A program made the position numbers and the translations under genes. This document shows positions 46,804 to 55,126 of a stretch of 64,000 nt of DNA, one piece after another. This DNA comes from Crocinitomicaceae bacterium (GTDB lineage: Bacteria; Bacteroidota; Bacteroidia; Flavobacteriales_D; Crocinitomicaceae). The DNA lies in contig JAQWHI010000006.1 of assembly GCA_029249445.1 (NCBI GenBank), positions 1-64,000 on the forward strand, written 5' to 3'. Under the pieces are notes generated by a model. That model was given only the letters and a program-made list of their open reading frames with translations. It ran no database searches and was not told the DNA's origin. Position 1 is the stretch's first letter. The number at the start of each line of letters is the position of its first letter.

Positions 46804-47835
46804 CTAATCAATGTAGGTATATTTTTCCCACTTTTCAATCACCTTACTAAACCCATCTGGCAAATCTGAATTCAGCTGCACAAATTTATCCTCGACAGGA
46901 TGCTGAAACCCCAATGTCTTGGCATGAAGCGCCTGTCCTTTCAATAAATCAAAACAGTTTTCAATAAACCTCTTGTATTTCGAATTCGTTGTTCCTTTCA
47001 AAATACGATCTCCACCATACTCCAAATCATGAAAGAGGGTATGACCAATGTGCTTCATGTGCACGCGAATCTGATGAGTTCTTCCTGTCTCTAATTTACA
47101 CTCAATCAAGGTCACATACCCATACCTCTTAAGCACTTTATAGTGCGTCACAGCATGTTTTCCATGATCGCCATCAGGATAAACAACAAAAATTTTTCTG
47201 TTTTTAAGTGACCTTCCGATGTTTCCAACAACAGTTCCGTCTTCCTTCACATCACCCCATACCAATGCATAGTAACGGCGTTCCGTTTTTCTGTCGAAAA
47301 ATTGCTTTGAAAGATTTGTCAGTGCAGGCTCAGTTTTGGCGACGACCAAGAGTCCCGTTGTGTGTTTGTCTAGGCGATGAACAAGACCAGGTCTACCAAA
47401 ATAATTGTTGATTTTTTCAGGAAGATTTGCAAAATGAAAAACCAGACCATTTACAAGAGTTCCTGTGTAATTTCCATACCCTGGATGAACAACCATGTCT
47501 GCTGGTTTATTCACAACAATAACGTGGTCATCTTCATAAACAAAATCGAGCGGAATATCCTCTGGAATCAGATCCAGTTCTTGAACGGGATAAGGAAACA
47601 TAACAGAGACAACATCACCAGGTTTGATCTTATAATTTTGTTTGACTACTGTATCATTAACGATTATATTTCCATTCTTGGCAGCATTTTGAATGCGGTT
47701 TCGTGATGTTCCTGGAATGCGATCAATTAAAAACTTATCAATTCGAATTACAACTTGACCAGGATCCGCCACAACTTTGTGGTGTTCATGTAGCTCTTCT
47801 GAATTGCTTTCTCCTATTTCAGGATGTTCACTCAT
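46804..47835 (-). CDS. rluD: RluA/RluD-family rRNA pseudouridine synthase
   Basis: Modifies 23S rRNA uridines (the RluD targets are 1911, 1915 and 1917). 343 residues: S4 domain (VIRIDKFLIDRIPGTSRNRIQNAAKNG in content, about 28-75) and catalytic domain with D156 in HRLDKHTTGLLVVAK. A strong Shine-Dalgarno sequence AGGAGG lies six bases before the ATG, which is rare in Bacteroidota. Precise target sites are inferred from the family. Confidence 0.92.
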   Translation of the reverse strand: MSEHPEIGESNSEELHEHHKVVADPGQVVIRIDKFLIDRIPGTSRNRIQNAAKNGNIIVNDTVVKQNYKIKPGDVVSVMFPYPVQELDLIPEDIPLDFVYEDDHVIVVNKPADMVVHPGYGNYTGTLVNGLVFHFANLPEKINNYFGRPGLVHRLDKHTTGLLVVAKTEPALTNLSKQFFDRKTERRYYALVWGDVKEDGTVVGNIGRSLKNRKIFVVYPDGDHGKHAVTHYKVLKRYGYVTLIECKLETGRTHQIRVHMKHIGHTLFHDLEYGGDRILKGTTNSKYKRFIENCFDLLKGQALHAKTLGFQHPVEDKFVQLNSDLPDGFSKVIEKWEKYTYID

Positions 47836-47875
47836 CTTATGCCTCCTAATTTAAATTTATAGTAGAAAAAGACTA

Positions 47876-50122
47876 CTAATCTCGCAACACCTTATGCAGT
47901 GTAGGTTCTCCATCAACCCTCAAAAAATACATTCCTTTGGGAAGAGCACTCATATCAATACTTGGCACTTCAGAACGAATTAACAATTGACCTTGCATAG
48001 TTAACAGCTCAACTCCAGTAAAAGTTCCATCAACTGCTATATGAACTGATGCTTTGGTAGGATTCGGATAGATGGATACCTCAACATCCTTCTTTGGATT
48101 CGACTCAACACCTAAAATAGAATTCATACCCGTCGAGAATACTGGACGAATCATTACTGATCCCTCAAAAACAGACGTATTCCAACTTGATCCACCATCG
48201 GTACTATAAAATGTATGATCGTTATTTGGAACGTTCATATCCAGCCCAACGTTTAACCTCTCCGGGTCCAATTGCCGCCATCCGACGTAAAATATCTCAT
48301 CAACAGGGACCAATGAATCATCCGGAAACATGTAGGATTTAAACGTATTTTGTGCGTACTCATATTCTGGTGTTCTTGGCACGAAAAGATTGTCCTCATA
48401 CAAAACCTCACCAGGTTCACCGTTATTATCTCCCCAAACAGTAAGTAAAAAAAGATTGTTTGACACATCGGTTACAGATGGCACAAAATGAATGTCTACA
48501 CCCAATAACGAATCTGCTTCGTATGCCACATATTGAATCGCTAGACGTGCCTGAACTCCTGTCGGACCATAGGCCAATTCTGCGCTACCGTCATCATAAC
48601 TGTAATAATTCTCGAACCGTTGCCGCGTGATTGTCGAATCATTCCCTGCATAATTTGGAGTACCACCTGTAGCTTGCGACCGAATTTCAAACTCTTGCCA
48701 GACGCCCGTTTTTGATGGGTCAAAAGCAAAAAGGGCCTGAAGATCATGATTCGAATAAGGAATATCAAGACCTTGGTAGTTATCACTTATATCATCACAA
48801 AGCAAATCACTAATTAACGGAACCGTAGTACCCTCAAAAACTCCACCGTAGTATACCTCCAATGTTCCATCCAAAGAATTAATTGGTCCTGGAAAGCTAT
48901 TTGCCATAACCACTTTCACTTGATCTGAAATGACAGTCGAATGATTGGAAACATTAACATAATGATCCCATGGAACCGCTGTGTAATCGGACAAAAGGGT
49001 TGTTATCGGATATGAAAATGCGACATCTCGTAAGAAAGTATCTGAGAATCCTCCAATTCCAGGAATTGACCTCAAATGCACAAAATCAATGTGGAAATGA
49101 TCCAAACTACCACTAAGTCCGCCATAGTTTTTAAATCGAAATTGAAAACCATCCTTAAAATAATCCACATTTGTAATGGGAATATGTGTCAAACGAAAGG
49201 TATCTAAAGCTGATCCTGAAATACTCCACATGTAATTCCATTGACCTTGATCATGTGCATAAAATTCAAGAACAAGTGAGTCTGTCGATTCTGGCTGATC
49301 ACAAAAGCCTTTTGATTGGGACATAAAACTAAAATAGACAGAATCTGAAGGGGAAACAGAACTCATATCTATTGGTTTTGAAGTCAAATAATCTGCATAA
49401 TTGGTCAACGTCGTCCCTAACGCATATGGATAACCAAACCGATCTAATCCATCAAATGTAACAACACCAAGCGACCAAGGATTCACCGCCATCGTGTAAT
49501 TGTGGAACGCATCATCATCAAGCCAATATGACGACAAATCATTAATGGGCGAAAAAAACTGAGTGGCTGAATCTTGAACTACTGTGGGAGTTAACCAGGT
49601 TGTATCAGGGCTCAAATCAGTGCCATTCGTTGCCAAAAGGGTATCCGTTATATAAAACGGTGGATATACATTTGTAGTTGCATAAACGACGGGGTATGAA
49701 GACAAATCTCCCAACTTAACTTGTTGAACAGCAAATGGATAATCAACGACTGTCAGCAACTCTAAATCGACGACTCGCCGATATGTTTCAATTTCTACAT
49801 AAAGTGAATCATTGGATAAGGGCGTATCATTGAGGTCCAACAGCTGATATTTTTTATCAAATGTTACACCTGGATCAGTAAAACTTGAGCTGTATTCTTG
49901 AAAGTGGCTTGAACTAAAATCGTCAAAGAAAGGCAAGTCGAGAGTATCAGACGTATAAATGAAAGTGCTATCAAAGGTGCCTGGGTTTGCTTTCTGTAAA
50001 TCAGTCAATTTTGCTTTGGATTGAAGTGCAGGATTACCGGTAAGAGGCCCTACCTCTTCACCCAATTGGCAAAAGCCAATGCAAAAAGAAAAAACAAAAG
50101 TAATTGTGCTAAGGTATTTCAT
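47876..50122 (-). CDS. T9SS type A sorting domain-containing secreted protein
   Basis: 748 residues: signal peptide (FVFSFCIGFCQ), a long beta-rich body (PFFDDFSSSHFQEYSSSF; several YDDGSAELAYGP-like stretches), and a C-terminal sorting domain (VSIYPNPTKASVHIAVDG, about 675-748, ending MYFLRVDGEPTLHKVLRD). The C-terminal domain marks it for secretion by T9SS. The body resembles the hypothetical immunoglobulin/MAM-like secreted proteins of Flavobacteria; no enzyme motif is seen. It overlaps the PASTA gene by 14 bases. Confidence 0.92.
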   Translation of the reverse strand: MKYLSTITFVFSFCIGFCQLGEEVGPLTGNPALQSKAKLTDLQKANPGTFDSTFIYTSDTLDLPFFDDFSSSHFQEYSSSFTDPGVTFDKKYQLLDLNDTPLSNDSLYVEIETYRRVVDLELLTVVDYPFAVQQVKLGDLSSYPVVYATTNVYPPFYITDTLLATNGTDLSPDTTWLTPTVVQDSATQFFSPINDLSSYWLDDDAFHNYTMAVNPWSLGVVTFDGLDRFGYPYALGTTLTNYADYLTSKPIDMSSVSPSDSVYFSFMSQSKGFCDQPESTDSLVLEFYAHDQGQWNYMWSISGSALDTFRLTHIPITNVDYFKDGFQFRFKNYGGLSGSLDHFHIDFVHLRSIPGIGGFSDTFLRDVAFSYPITTLLSDYTAVPWDHYVNVSNHSTVISDQVKVVMANSFPGPINSLDGTLEVYYGGVFEGTTVPLISDLLCDDISDNYQGLDIPYSNHDLQALFAFDPSKTGVWQEFEIRSQATGGTPNYAGNDSTITRQRFENYYSYDDGSAELAYGPTGVQARLAIQYVAYEADSLLGVDIHFVPSVTDVSNNLFLLTVWGDNNGEPGEVLYEDNLFVPRTPEYEYAQNTFKSYMFPDDSLVPVDEIFYVGWRQLDPERLNVGLDMNVPNNDHTFYSTDGGSSWNTSVFEGSVMIRPVFSTGMNSILGVESNPKKDVEVSIYPNPTKASVHIAVDGTFTGVELLTMQGQLLIRSEVPSIDMSALPKGMYFLRVDGEPTLHKVLRD

Positions 50123-50951
50123 ATGATTCTTCAGGTTGTTCTAAAAGGTCTTCCACAACAAAATCTTTTGTTGCAACAATGGTAATGGATCCGCCTGAAG
50201 CAACAAAACTTCCAGGCTCATATTCTGGAGATTGGGTATAAACTCGAGCAATAGAAGAGTCTGCAGACGTTTCGCAACCAATGCATGAGCCAACAAAAAA
50301 CTCCATATTCAACATACTTTCTACCCTTTCTTTTGCCTGAGCAATCGTTAAACCATAAAAGTTTGGCAATTCAACAGGGACGCCTATTTCGTTGCGACCA
50401 ACCAATAGGGTAATTCTAGAGCCGATTGGAATCATGCTGCCCTTTTCGATTGTTTTTCCTTTATATATCTGATCAATAACGGCTCCATCTGCTTCGCGAG
50501 AAGGCTTGAACTCAATGTCATATCTAAATTTACGATTCCGAAGTATTCCCTCGGCAAAACGCTGCGACTTATCAATTAAAGCTGGCATTTCTACGAGCAT
50601 AACTCGTTTCGAAACACGCAACTTTATCGTACGTCCAGATTTGACATACAAATCAGAAACTAGTGTTGATTTCGGATCTTGTTCTAAAATTGTACCCACG
50701 GTCTTCGATGGGGCATAGATCGAATCCAAAACTTCAAAGCTCAAACCAGTTCCGGCAAGAAGTTGCTTCACATTGTTCGAATTTTTGCCAATTAAATTCG
50801 GTACTTCAATTTTTTCACCATGATTTGTCGTTGAATTAAGACAAGATTTTAAGGATATGAATACTCCAACATAGACCACAAGAAGTGCTCCGAAATTGAT
50901 CAAAAATGAACGACTCCAAAAGAAATTTCCTATTTTCTTCAATAATTTCAT
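50109..50951 (-). CDS. PASTA-domain membrane protein
   Basis: 280 residues: an N-terminal cytosolic tail, one transmembrane helix (FLINFGALLVVYVGVFISL, about 15-35), then three PASTA units (EVPNLIGKNSNNVKQLLAGTGLSFEVLD in content at about 48; MPALIDKSQRFAEGILRNRKF; ELPNFYGLTIAQAKERVESMLNM). PASTA domains bind muropeptides or lipid II in kinases and PBPs. There is no kinase or transpeptidase domain here, so it may act as a periplasmic sensor or scaffold. It overlaps the T9SS gene by 14 bases. Confidence 0.88.
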   Translation of the reverse strand: MKLLKKIGNFFWSRSFLINFGALLVVYVGVFISLKSCLNSTTNHGEKIEVPNLIGKNSNNVKQLLAGTGLSFEVLDSIYAPSKTVGTILEQDPKSTLVSDLYVKSGRTIKLRVSKRVMLVEMPALIDKSQRFAEGILRNRKFRYDIEFKPSREADGAVIDQIYKGKTIEKGSMIPIGSRITLLVGRNEIGVPVELPNFYGLTIAQAKERVESMLNMEFFVGSCIGCETSADSSIARVYTQSPEYEPGSFVASGGSITIVATKDFVVEDLLEQPEESYEIP

Positions 50952-50974
50952 GGTCTACAGGCAAATATACGCTT

Positions 50975-51655
50975 TTAGAAATTCGGAGAGAGTTGATGCG
51001 ACTTATAAAAATCATCAATATACCTGTAGGCATCTTCCGCCGAATCTACAATTCCAAATAAATCCAAATCCTTTTCTGAGATATTGCCCTCCCTTGCGAG
51101 CATCGTAGTTTTTATCCAATCAATTAATCCAGACCAATACGCTTTACCGATAAAAACCACAGGGCGGTTGTTAATTTTTTTTGTTTGAATCAATGTCAAT
51201 GCCTCAAAGAGCTCATCCAATGTCCCAAAACCGCCAGGCAAAACAACAAATCCCTGAGCGTATTTTACAAACATTACCTTTCTCACAAAAAAGTAATCAA
51301 ACTCAAGGTTGTGTTCTTGATCAATGTATGGATTGTGGTTTTGTTCGAAAGGTAGATCAATATTCAAACCAACAGACTTCCCGCCTCCGTCCTGTGCGCC
51401 TTTATTTGCAGCTTCCATGATACCTGGTCCTCCACCAGTGATAACACCATAACCGCCTTCCGCAAGTAAACGACTCACTTCTATCCCGATCTGATAATAC
51501 CGATTGTCAGGTTTTGTGCGTGCAGAACCAAAAACCGAGACGCACGGGCCAATCTTTGCCATCCGCTCATACCCATCAACAAATTCTGCTATTATTTTAA
51601 AAATTGCCCAGCTATCATTTGTTTTAATATCATTCCAATCTTTTATCTTATTCAT
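50975..51655 (-). CDS. LOG-family nucleoside-monophosphate phosphoribohydrolase-like protein
   Basis: 226 residues with the LOG fingerprint GGGPGIMEAANKGA (about 78-91) and PGGFGTLDELFE (about 142-153). The family cleaves N6-modified or purine nucleotide 5'-monophosphates (e.g. cytokinin activation) and is often mislabelled lysine decarboxylase. The substrate here is unknown. It lies 23 bases upstream of the PASTA gene on the same strand. Confidence 0.9.
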   Translation of the reverse strand: MNKIKDWNDIKTNDSWAIFKIIAEFVDGYERMAKIGPCVSVFGSARTKPDNRYYQIGIEVSRLLAEGGYGVITGGGPGIMEAANKGAQDGGGKSVGLNIDLPFEQNHNPYIDQEHNLEFDYFFVRKVMFVKYAQGFVVLPGGFGTLDELFEALTLIQTKKINNRPVVFIGKAYWSGLIDWIKTTMLAREGNISEKDLDLFGIVDSAEDAYRYIDDFYKSHQLSPNF

Positions 51656-51800
51656 CTGTGTAAATTATAATAGTTAGAGCTTTTGTAGCAAAAGTGAAAG
51701 CCCCTATTTAATAGCCAAAGTAAGACACTTCACTCAAACAAATTTAGTACAATAAAGCAATAACGAAACATTCGTTTTAAAATTATGTTTTGAAGCGAAT

Positions 51801-51830
51801 GAAGTCAATGATTTTATATAAATTGACTTC
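51801..51830. repeat. Inverted repeat ending at the DUF2279 start codon
   Basis: Arms GAAGTCAAT and ATTGACTTC (9 bases, perfect) around a 12-base AT-rich loop; the right arm ends directly before ATG 51831. Candidate operator or start-codon hairpin. The rest of 51656-51830 shows no gene. Confidence 0.55.
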
Positions 51831-52763
51831 ATGCTAAAGCTAATATTCTGTTGTGTATTTTGTTGTTTTACCTCATATTCTGGAGCCCAGGATCACAATA
51901 AAGAGGCATCGATCGAAATAGACTCTTTTTTCCAACCTAGTGAGAACTTCAATAAAAAAAGAGGTGTTTACACTTCAGTTGGAGTGGCATCAGCTTGGAC
52001 TGGAAGTATGATTGGATTGCACCAAGTTTGGTATAAGCAAGTTGAAAAAAGTTCATGGAATACCTTCGATGACTCGAAGAGCTGGTTGCAGATGGACAAG
52101 GCTGGTCATTTTTATACATCTTACAAACTAAACGCTTTAACAACAGATTTATACAGATGGTCTGGTATGCAAACAAAATATGCAACCTGGCTAGGAATTA
52201 CCGTAAGTATTGGATTTCAAACTACATTGGAGTTTTTTGATGCACATACCCAAGATTGGGGTTGGTCATGGACGGATTTTAGCACGAACATTTTCGGTGC
52301 TTCAAGTTACGCAGCACAAATACATTTCTGGAATGAGGAACGATTCATTCCAAAATTCTCATACTCTCCAACTCCATTCGCTGAAATAAGACCGAGTGTT
52401 TTGGGACGCACCTTCTCAGAACGCTTATTGAAAGATTACAATGGCCAAACCTATTGGCTCAGTTTTAGTCCAGGATCCTTTTTTAAAAATAAGAGAATAC
52501 CAGAATGGGCATGTGTTTCCATAGGTTACAGTGCCCACGAAAAACTAGTTGGGTCAGCATCCTATTTTACGGACCCAGAAACAGGACAAGACTATTTTGA
52601 GCAACGAGAAATATTAATCTCATTAGATATTGATTTCAGTAAGATTTCAATAAAACGACCATGGATAAGAACCTTTTTACAACAATTAAACCACTTAAAA
52701 GTTCCATTTCCTGCGCTTCTGTTTCGCAATGGAAACGTACTATTAAAACCCCTCTATTTTTAA
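51831..52763 (+). CDS. DUF2279 family exported protein
   Basis: 310 residues with a signal peptide (FCCVFCCFTSYSGA, then QD). WLQMDKAGHFYTSYKLNALTTDLYRWSG and TLEFFDAHTQDWGWSWTDFSTNIFG match DUF2279, a YfiM-related family of putative envelope proteins of unknown function. The remainder (260-310) is beta-rich. It is one of the few plus-strand genes, transcribed divergently from the LOG-PASTA unit. Confidence 0.85.
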   Translation: MLKLIFCCVFCCFTSYSGAQDHNKEASIEIDSFFQPSENFNKKRGVYTSVGVASAWTGSMIGLHQVWYKQVEKSSWNTFDDSKSWLQMDKAGHFYTSYKLNALTTDLYRWSGMQTKYATWLGITVSIGFQTTLEFFDAHTQDWGWSWTDFSTNIFGASSYAAQIHFWNEERFIPKFSYSPTPFAEIRPSVLGRTFSERLLKDYNGQTYWLSFSPGSFFKNKRIPEWACVSIGYSAHEKLVGSASYFTDPETGQDYFEQREILISLDIDFSKISIKRPWIRTFLQQLNHLKVPFPALLFRNGNVLLKPLYF

Positions 52764-52766
52764 TTG

Positions 52767-54284
52767 CTAAAATTCGGCACGATAATTAAAAGTCACGATA
52801 TTGCCCTCTGAAGCATTTGGAGTCATCCCGAAAAGTGTTCGATCAATCTTCCCTGATCCCACTATAACATGATTGCCTTCTGCTTTAATTCGCTGAAGCG
52901 TTACAATAAGCTCTTTTGTAATTCCAAGCATAGTAAAATTACCGGTAACTTCGAATAAATTACTATCCACCTCGTTAAAACCTACCGCCTCATATTTCAT
53001 GTTAGGAAATTGATCTACTCTAAAGTAGTCGTCTCCGCGAAGCGATGCGTCTCTCATACTAACAAAGGTGGTAAACTCACTCATTGGAAGTATAATTTCT
53101 AAACTGGATTTCTCCATATTTTCATCAATTGATATCGAACCCTTAATTTTTTTGAACGCACCTTTGGTCTGCCCTTGATTGCCCAAAAAGAATTGAACCG
53201 ATGACGACTTACTAATTAATGAATGCCTTCCTTTCAAATCATTCAATGACAATCGATTGGAGCGAACTGAATTTGAATCATCCAGATTGACTGTATCAAT
53301 AATTTTATTTTGACGCTCAAACATGAGTTGTTCCTCATTTACAAGAAAATCAGGAATTACCAGAACTCCACCAAGCAAAATCATAAAAATACTTGCCGTA
53401 ACAAAACCACGGCCAACTATTGCATTCGCCAGAGACATACCAACAAAAATCGCAATGGCAGCATCTATTCCTCCCAGCTTAAAATACAATGTTCCTAGCC
53501 ATAAAATAAAGAATGAAAGACCTAAAAATAGCAGATATACAAGTCCAATTGTTGTGTAATTTCGCTTTTTGGAATTCCACAATTTTTGAATTAGAAATAC
53601 ACCAAACAAACCTATAAAGAGTCCTGAGAGGACATCTCCATCAGTCAAGCTGACTACCTCATTAGGTGCGCTATGAAGCAAAGCTGGAAGCACGGAAAGT
53701 ATTGCAATTGAAACGAAAAAATTACTCGCCTTATCATCGCGGTAATACGAGGCGGAAACAAAAGCAATAGCAACGATATACAACCCAAGGAGAGATGAGG
53801 CAATTGTTGCTAAAAGAATTCCAACTCCAAGCAAAAGAATTAAAATTGAAGAAATAGTATTCTCTATTCCCACTCCTAAAAACAATCTTTCAAACAACTT
53901 GTATTTCAAGACTGCGATCTCAAATGCAAGACATGTAATAAACATCGCACCAACTAAAAAGACATTGACAAGCATATATTGTCCATCTCGCAGAACAATG
54001 GATTGGTTCTGAAATATAACGGTAAAAACCGCAAAGGAAACCATGGGAACAATAAACCGAACCGCTGGCTTTCGCAACATTGAGAGACGAGATAGCACAA
54101 AGTTTGCTGCACATATTCCAATTAAGGCAAACACAACAGAGCCAGAACCTTCATCAAGCGAAGAGAGCAAAATGAGACCAATTGAAGAGGCAATTAAAAG
54201 ATGAAAAAAATCAAGAAATCGATTAACATTGAAATACTGCATCATCAATCCTAATATTCCCAAGACAACTGTTGTAAGTATCAT
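52767..54284 (-). CDS. Multi-pass membrane protein fused to a YceI (lipocalin-like) domain
   Basis: About 505 residues. Residues 1-325 are about ten hydrophobic helices (e.g. ISSILILLLGVGILLATIASSLLGLYIVAIAFV). Residues 335-505 match the YceI fold: VQFFLGNQGQTKGAFKKIKGSI, LPMSEFTTFVSMRDASLRGDDYF, FPNMKYEAVGF, GNFTMLGITKELIVTLQRI and, at the end, KIDRTLFGMTPNASEGN. YceI proteins bind isoprenoid lipids in a barrel and are normally soluble and exported; a long N-terminal membrane domain is unusual. The preferred start ATG 54284 has GGAGG five bases upstream; another in-frame ATG lies at 54296. A TATATTTG box and a palindrome precede it. Function unknown; quinone or polyprenyl handling is a guess. 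Confidence 0.82.
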   Translation of the reverse strand: MILTTVVLGILGLMMQYFNVNRFLDFFHLLIASSIGLILLSSLDEGSGSVVFALIGICAANFVLSRLSMLRKPAVRFIVPMVSFAVFTVIFQNQSIVLRDGQYMLVNVFLVGAMFITCLAFEIAVLKYKLFERLFLGVGIENTISSILILLLGVGILLATIASSLLGLYIVAIAFVSASYYRDDKASNFFVSIAILSVLPALLHSAPNEVVSLTDGDVLSGLFIGLFGVFLIQKLWNSKKRNYTTIGLVYLLFLGLSFFILWLGTLYFKLGGIDAAIAIFVGMSLANAIVGRGFVTASIFMILLGGVLVIPDFLVNEEQLMFERQNKIIDTVNLDDSNSVRSNRLSLNDLKGRHSLISKSSSVQFFLGNQGQTKGAFKKIKGSISIDENMEKSSLEIILPMSEFTTFVSMRDASLRGDDYFRVDQFPNMKYEAVGFNEVDSNLFEVTGNFTMLGITKELIVTLQRIKAEGNHVIVGSGKIDRTLFGMTPNASEGNIVTFNYRAEF

Positions 54285-54312
54285 TACGACCTCCATAAAA
54301 TTTATATTTATA

Positions 54313-54343
54313 CAAATATATAAATTAATTTACCGTGGTAAAT
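54313..54343 (-). promoter_or_regulatory. Promoter box with overlapping palindrome upstream of the YceI fusion gene
   Basis: Minus strand TATATTTG (54313-54320), a consensus -7 box, and seven bases upstream of it the palindrome ATTTACC GT GGTAAAT (54328-54343), where the -33 element would sit. No TTG is seen at the usual spacing, so an activator or repressor site is plausible. Confidence 0.45.
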
Positions 54344-54381
54344 AAATAAAACAAACTGAACGTTAAATAATTTAAAACCAT

Positions 54382-55126
54382 TCAAACAAGGAGCACATTT
54401 TTTAAATTGAGTCCGGACAACTTGTGCAAATATGGAGCTTTGAGATTTTTCTCTAAAATCATTAGGTGCTCCATTCGGTGACAATCAGTAGCTACAAAAT
54501 CAACAAGTTTTTCATCAACAAGCAATTCGGCTTGCTTTTTAATCTCCGGACCATAATGCCCAAATAATGAGTTAATGTTAATCTGAATATCAATCCCCTT
54601 CTCCCTCCAATCTGCTGCTTTATCCATCTGATTAAATAAATACATATCGTTCAAAATGAGCTAAAACAGGCTTATACCCTTGCGACAAAAGCTCAAAAAA
54701 GAGATGATTGATTTGATCTGGCTCAGCATGCATTGAAAATTCAAACAAGAGTTGTTTGTCACCGAATGTTAACAATTCCTCTTTTTTTTCAAGCCGCTCC
54801 AATAAAGTTTCATCAAAATAATATTCAGCTGCTGCATCAATTTGGATTTCAAGATTCAATTCTTTGGCCGTTGATCTGACATCTTCCAACCCCCTTAAAA
54901 TCATTTGAGGTGTATTCCTATAATAGTCACTCATGACATGTGGCGTAGTAATTACCTTTTGGTAGCCTAACGATTGAAATTTGACAAGCATTGCGATTGT
55001 TTGATCCATCGACTTCGATCCATCGTCTATTCCTGGGATCAAATGGCTGTGCATATCTACGCCAAAGATAGAGAGGTCAAAATCTGCAAGTTCTGGTTTT
55101 TTATTTCCAAAAATCTTCCCAAACAT
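54382..55126 (-). pseudogene. CpsB/YwqE-like PHP-type tyrosine phosphatase, broken by a frameshift
   Basis: The first frame (164 residues from ATG 55126) has the PHP metal ligands H26 and H28 (DMHSHLIPGIDDG), TPHVM (H63), E101 and H133, and LAHFER (H157). It ends at a premature TAA at 54632. The rest continues in another frame from about 54650 to 54382: MYLFNQMDKAADW, GIDIQININSLFGHYG and the last ligands in VATDCHR. Both parts align to one CpsB-type protein of about 250 residues. Reading CGATATGTAT as a former CGATATATGTAT would restore the frame, so loss of two bases (AT) is the simplest event. Such enzymes dephosphorylate the Wzc-type kinase that regulates polysaccharide export. It is the last gene of cluster B, directly abutting rfbB. 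A sequencing error is possible. Confidence 0.85.

Noticed and set aside
54382-54654. A separate 90-residue gene starting at a TTG
   Set aside because: It is the C-terminal part of the PHP phosphatase, in a shifted frame; it has no own start region and ends with the last metal-binding motif.
54625-54660. Programmed ribosomal frameshift in the PHP phosphatase
   Set aside because: No slippery heptamer, stop-codon slip site or following stem was seen, and a +1 slip at the TAA gives a one-residue-shorter spacing than the two-base-deletion model.
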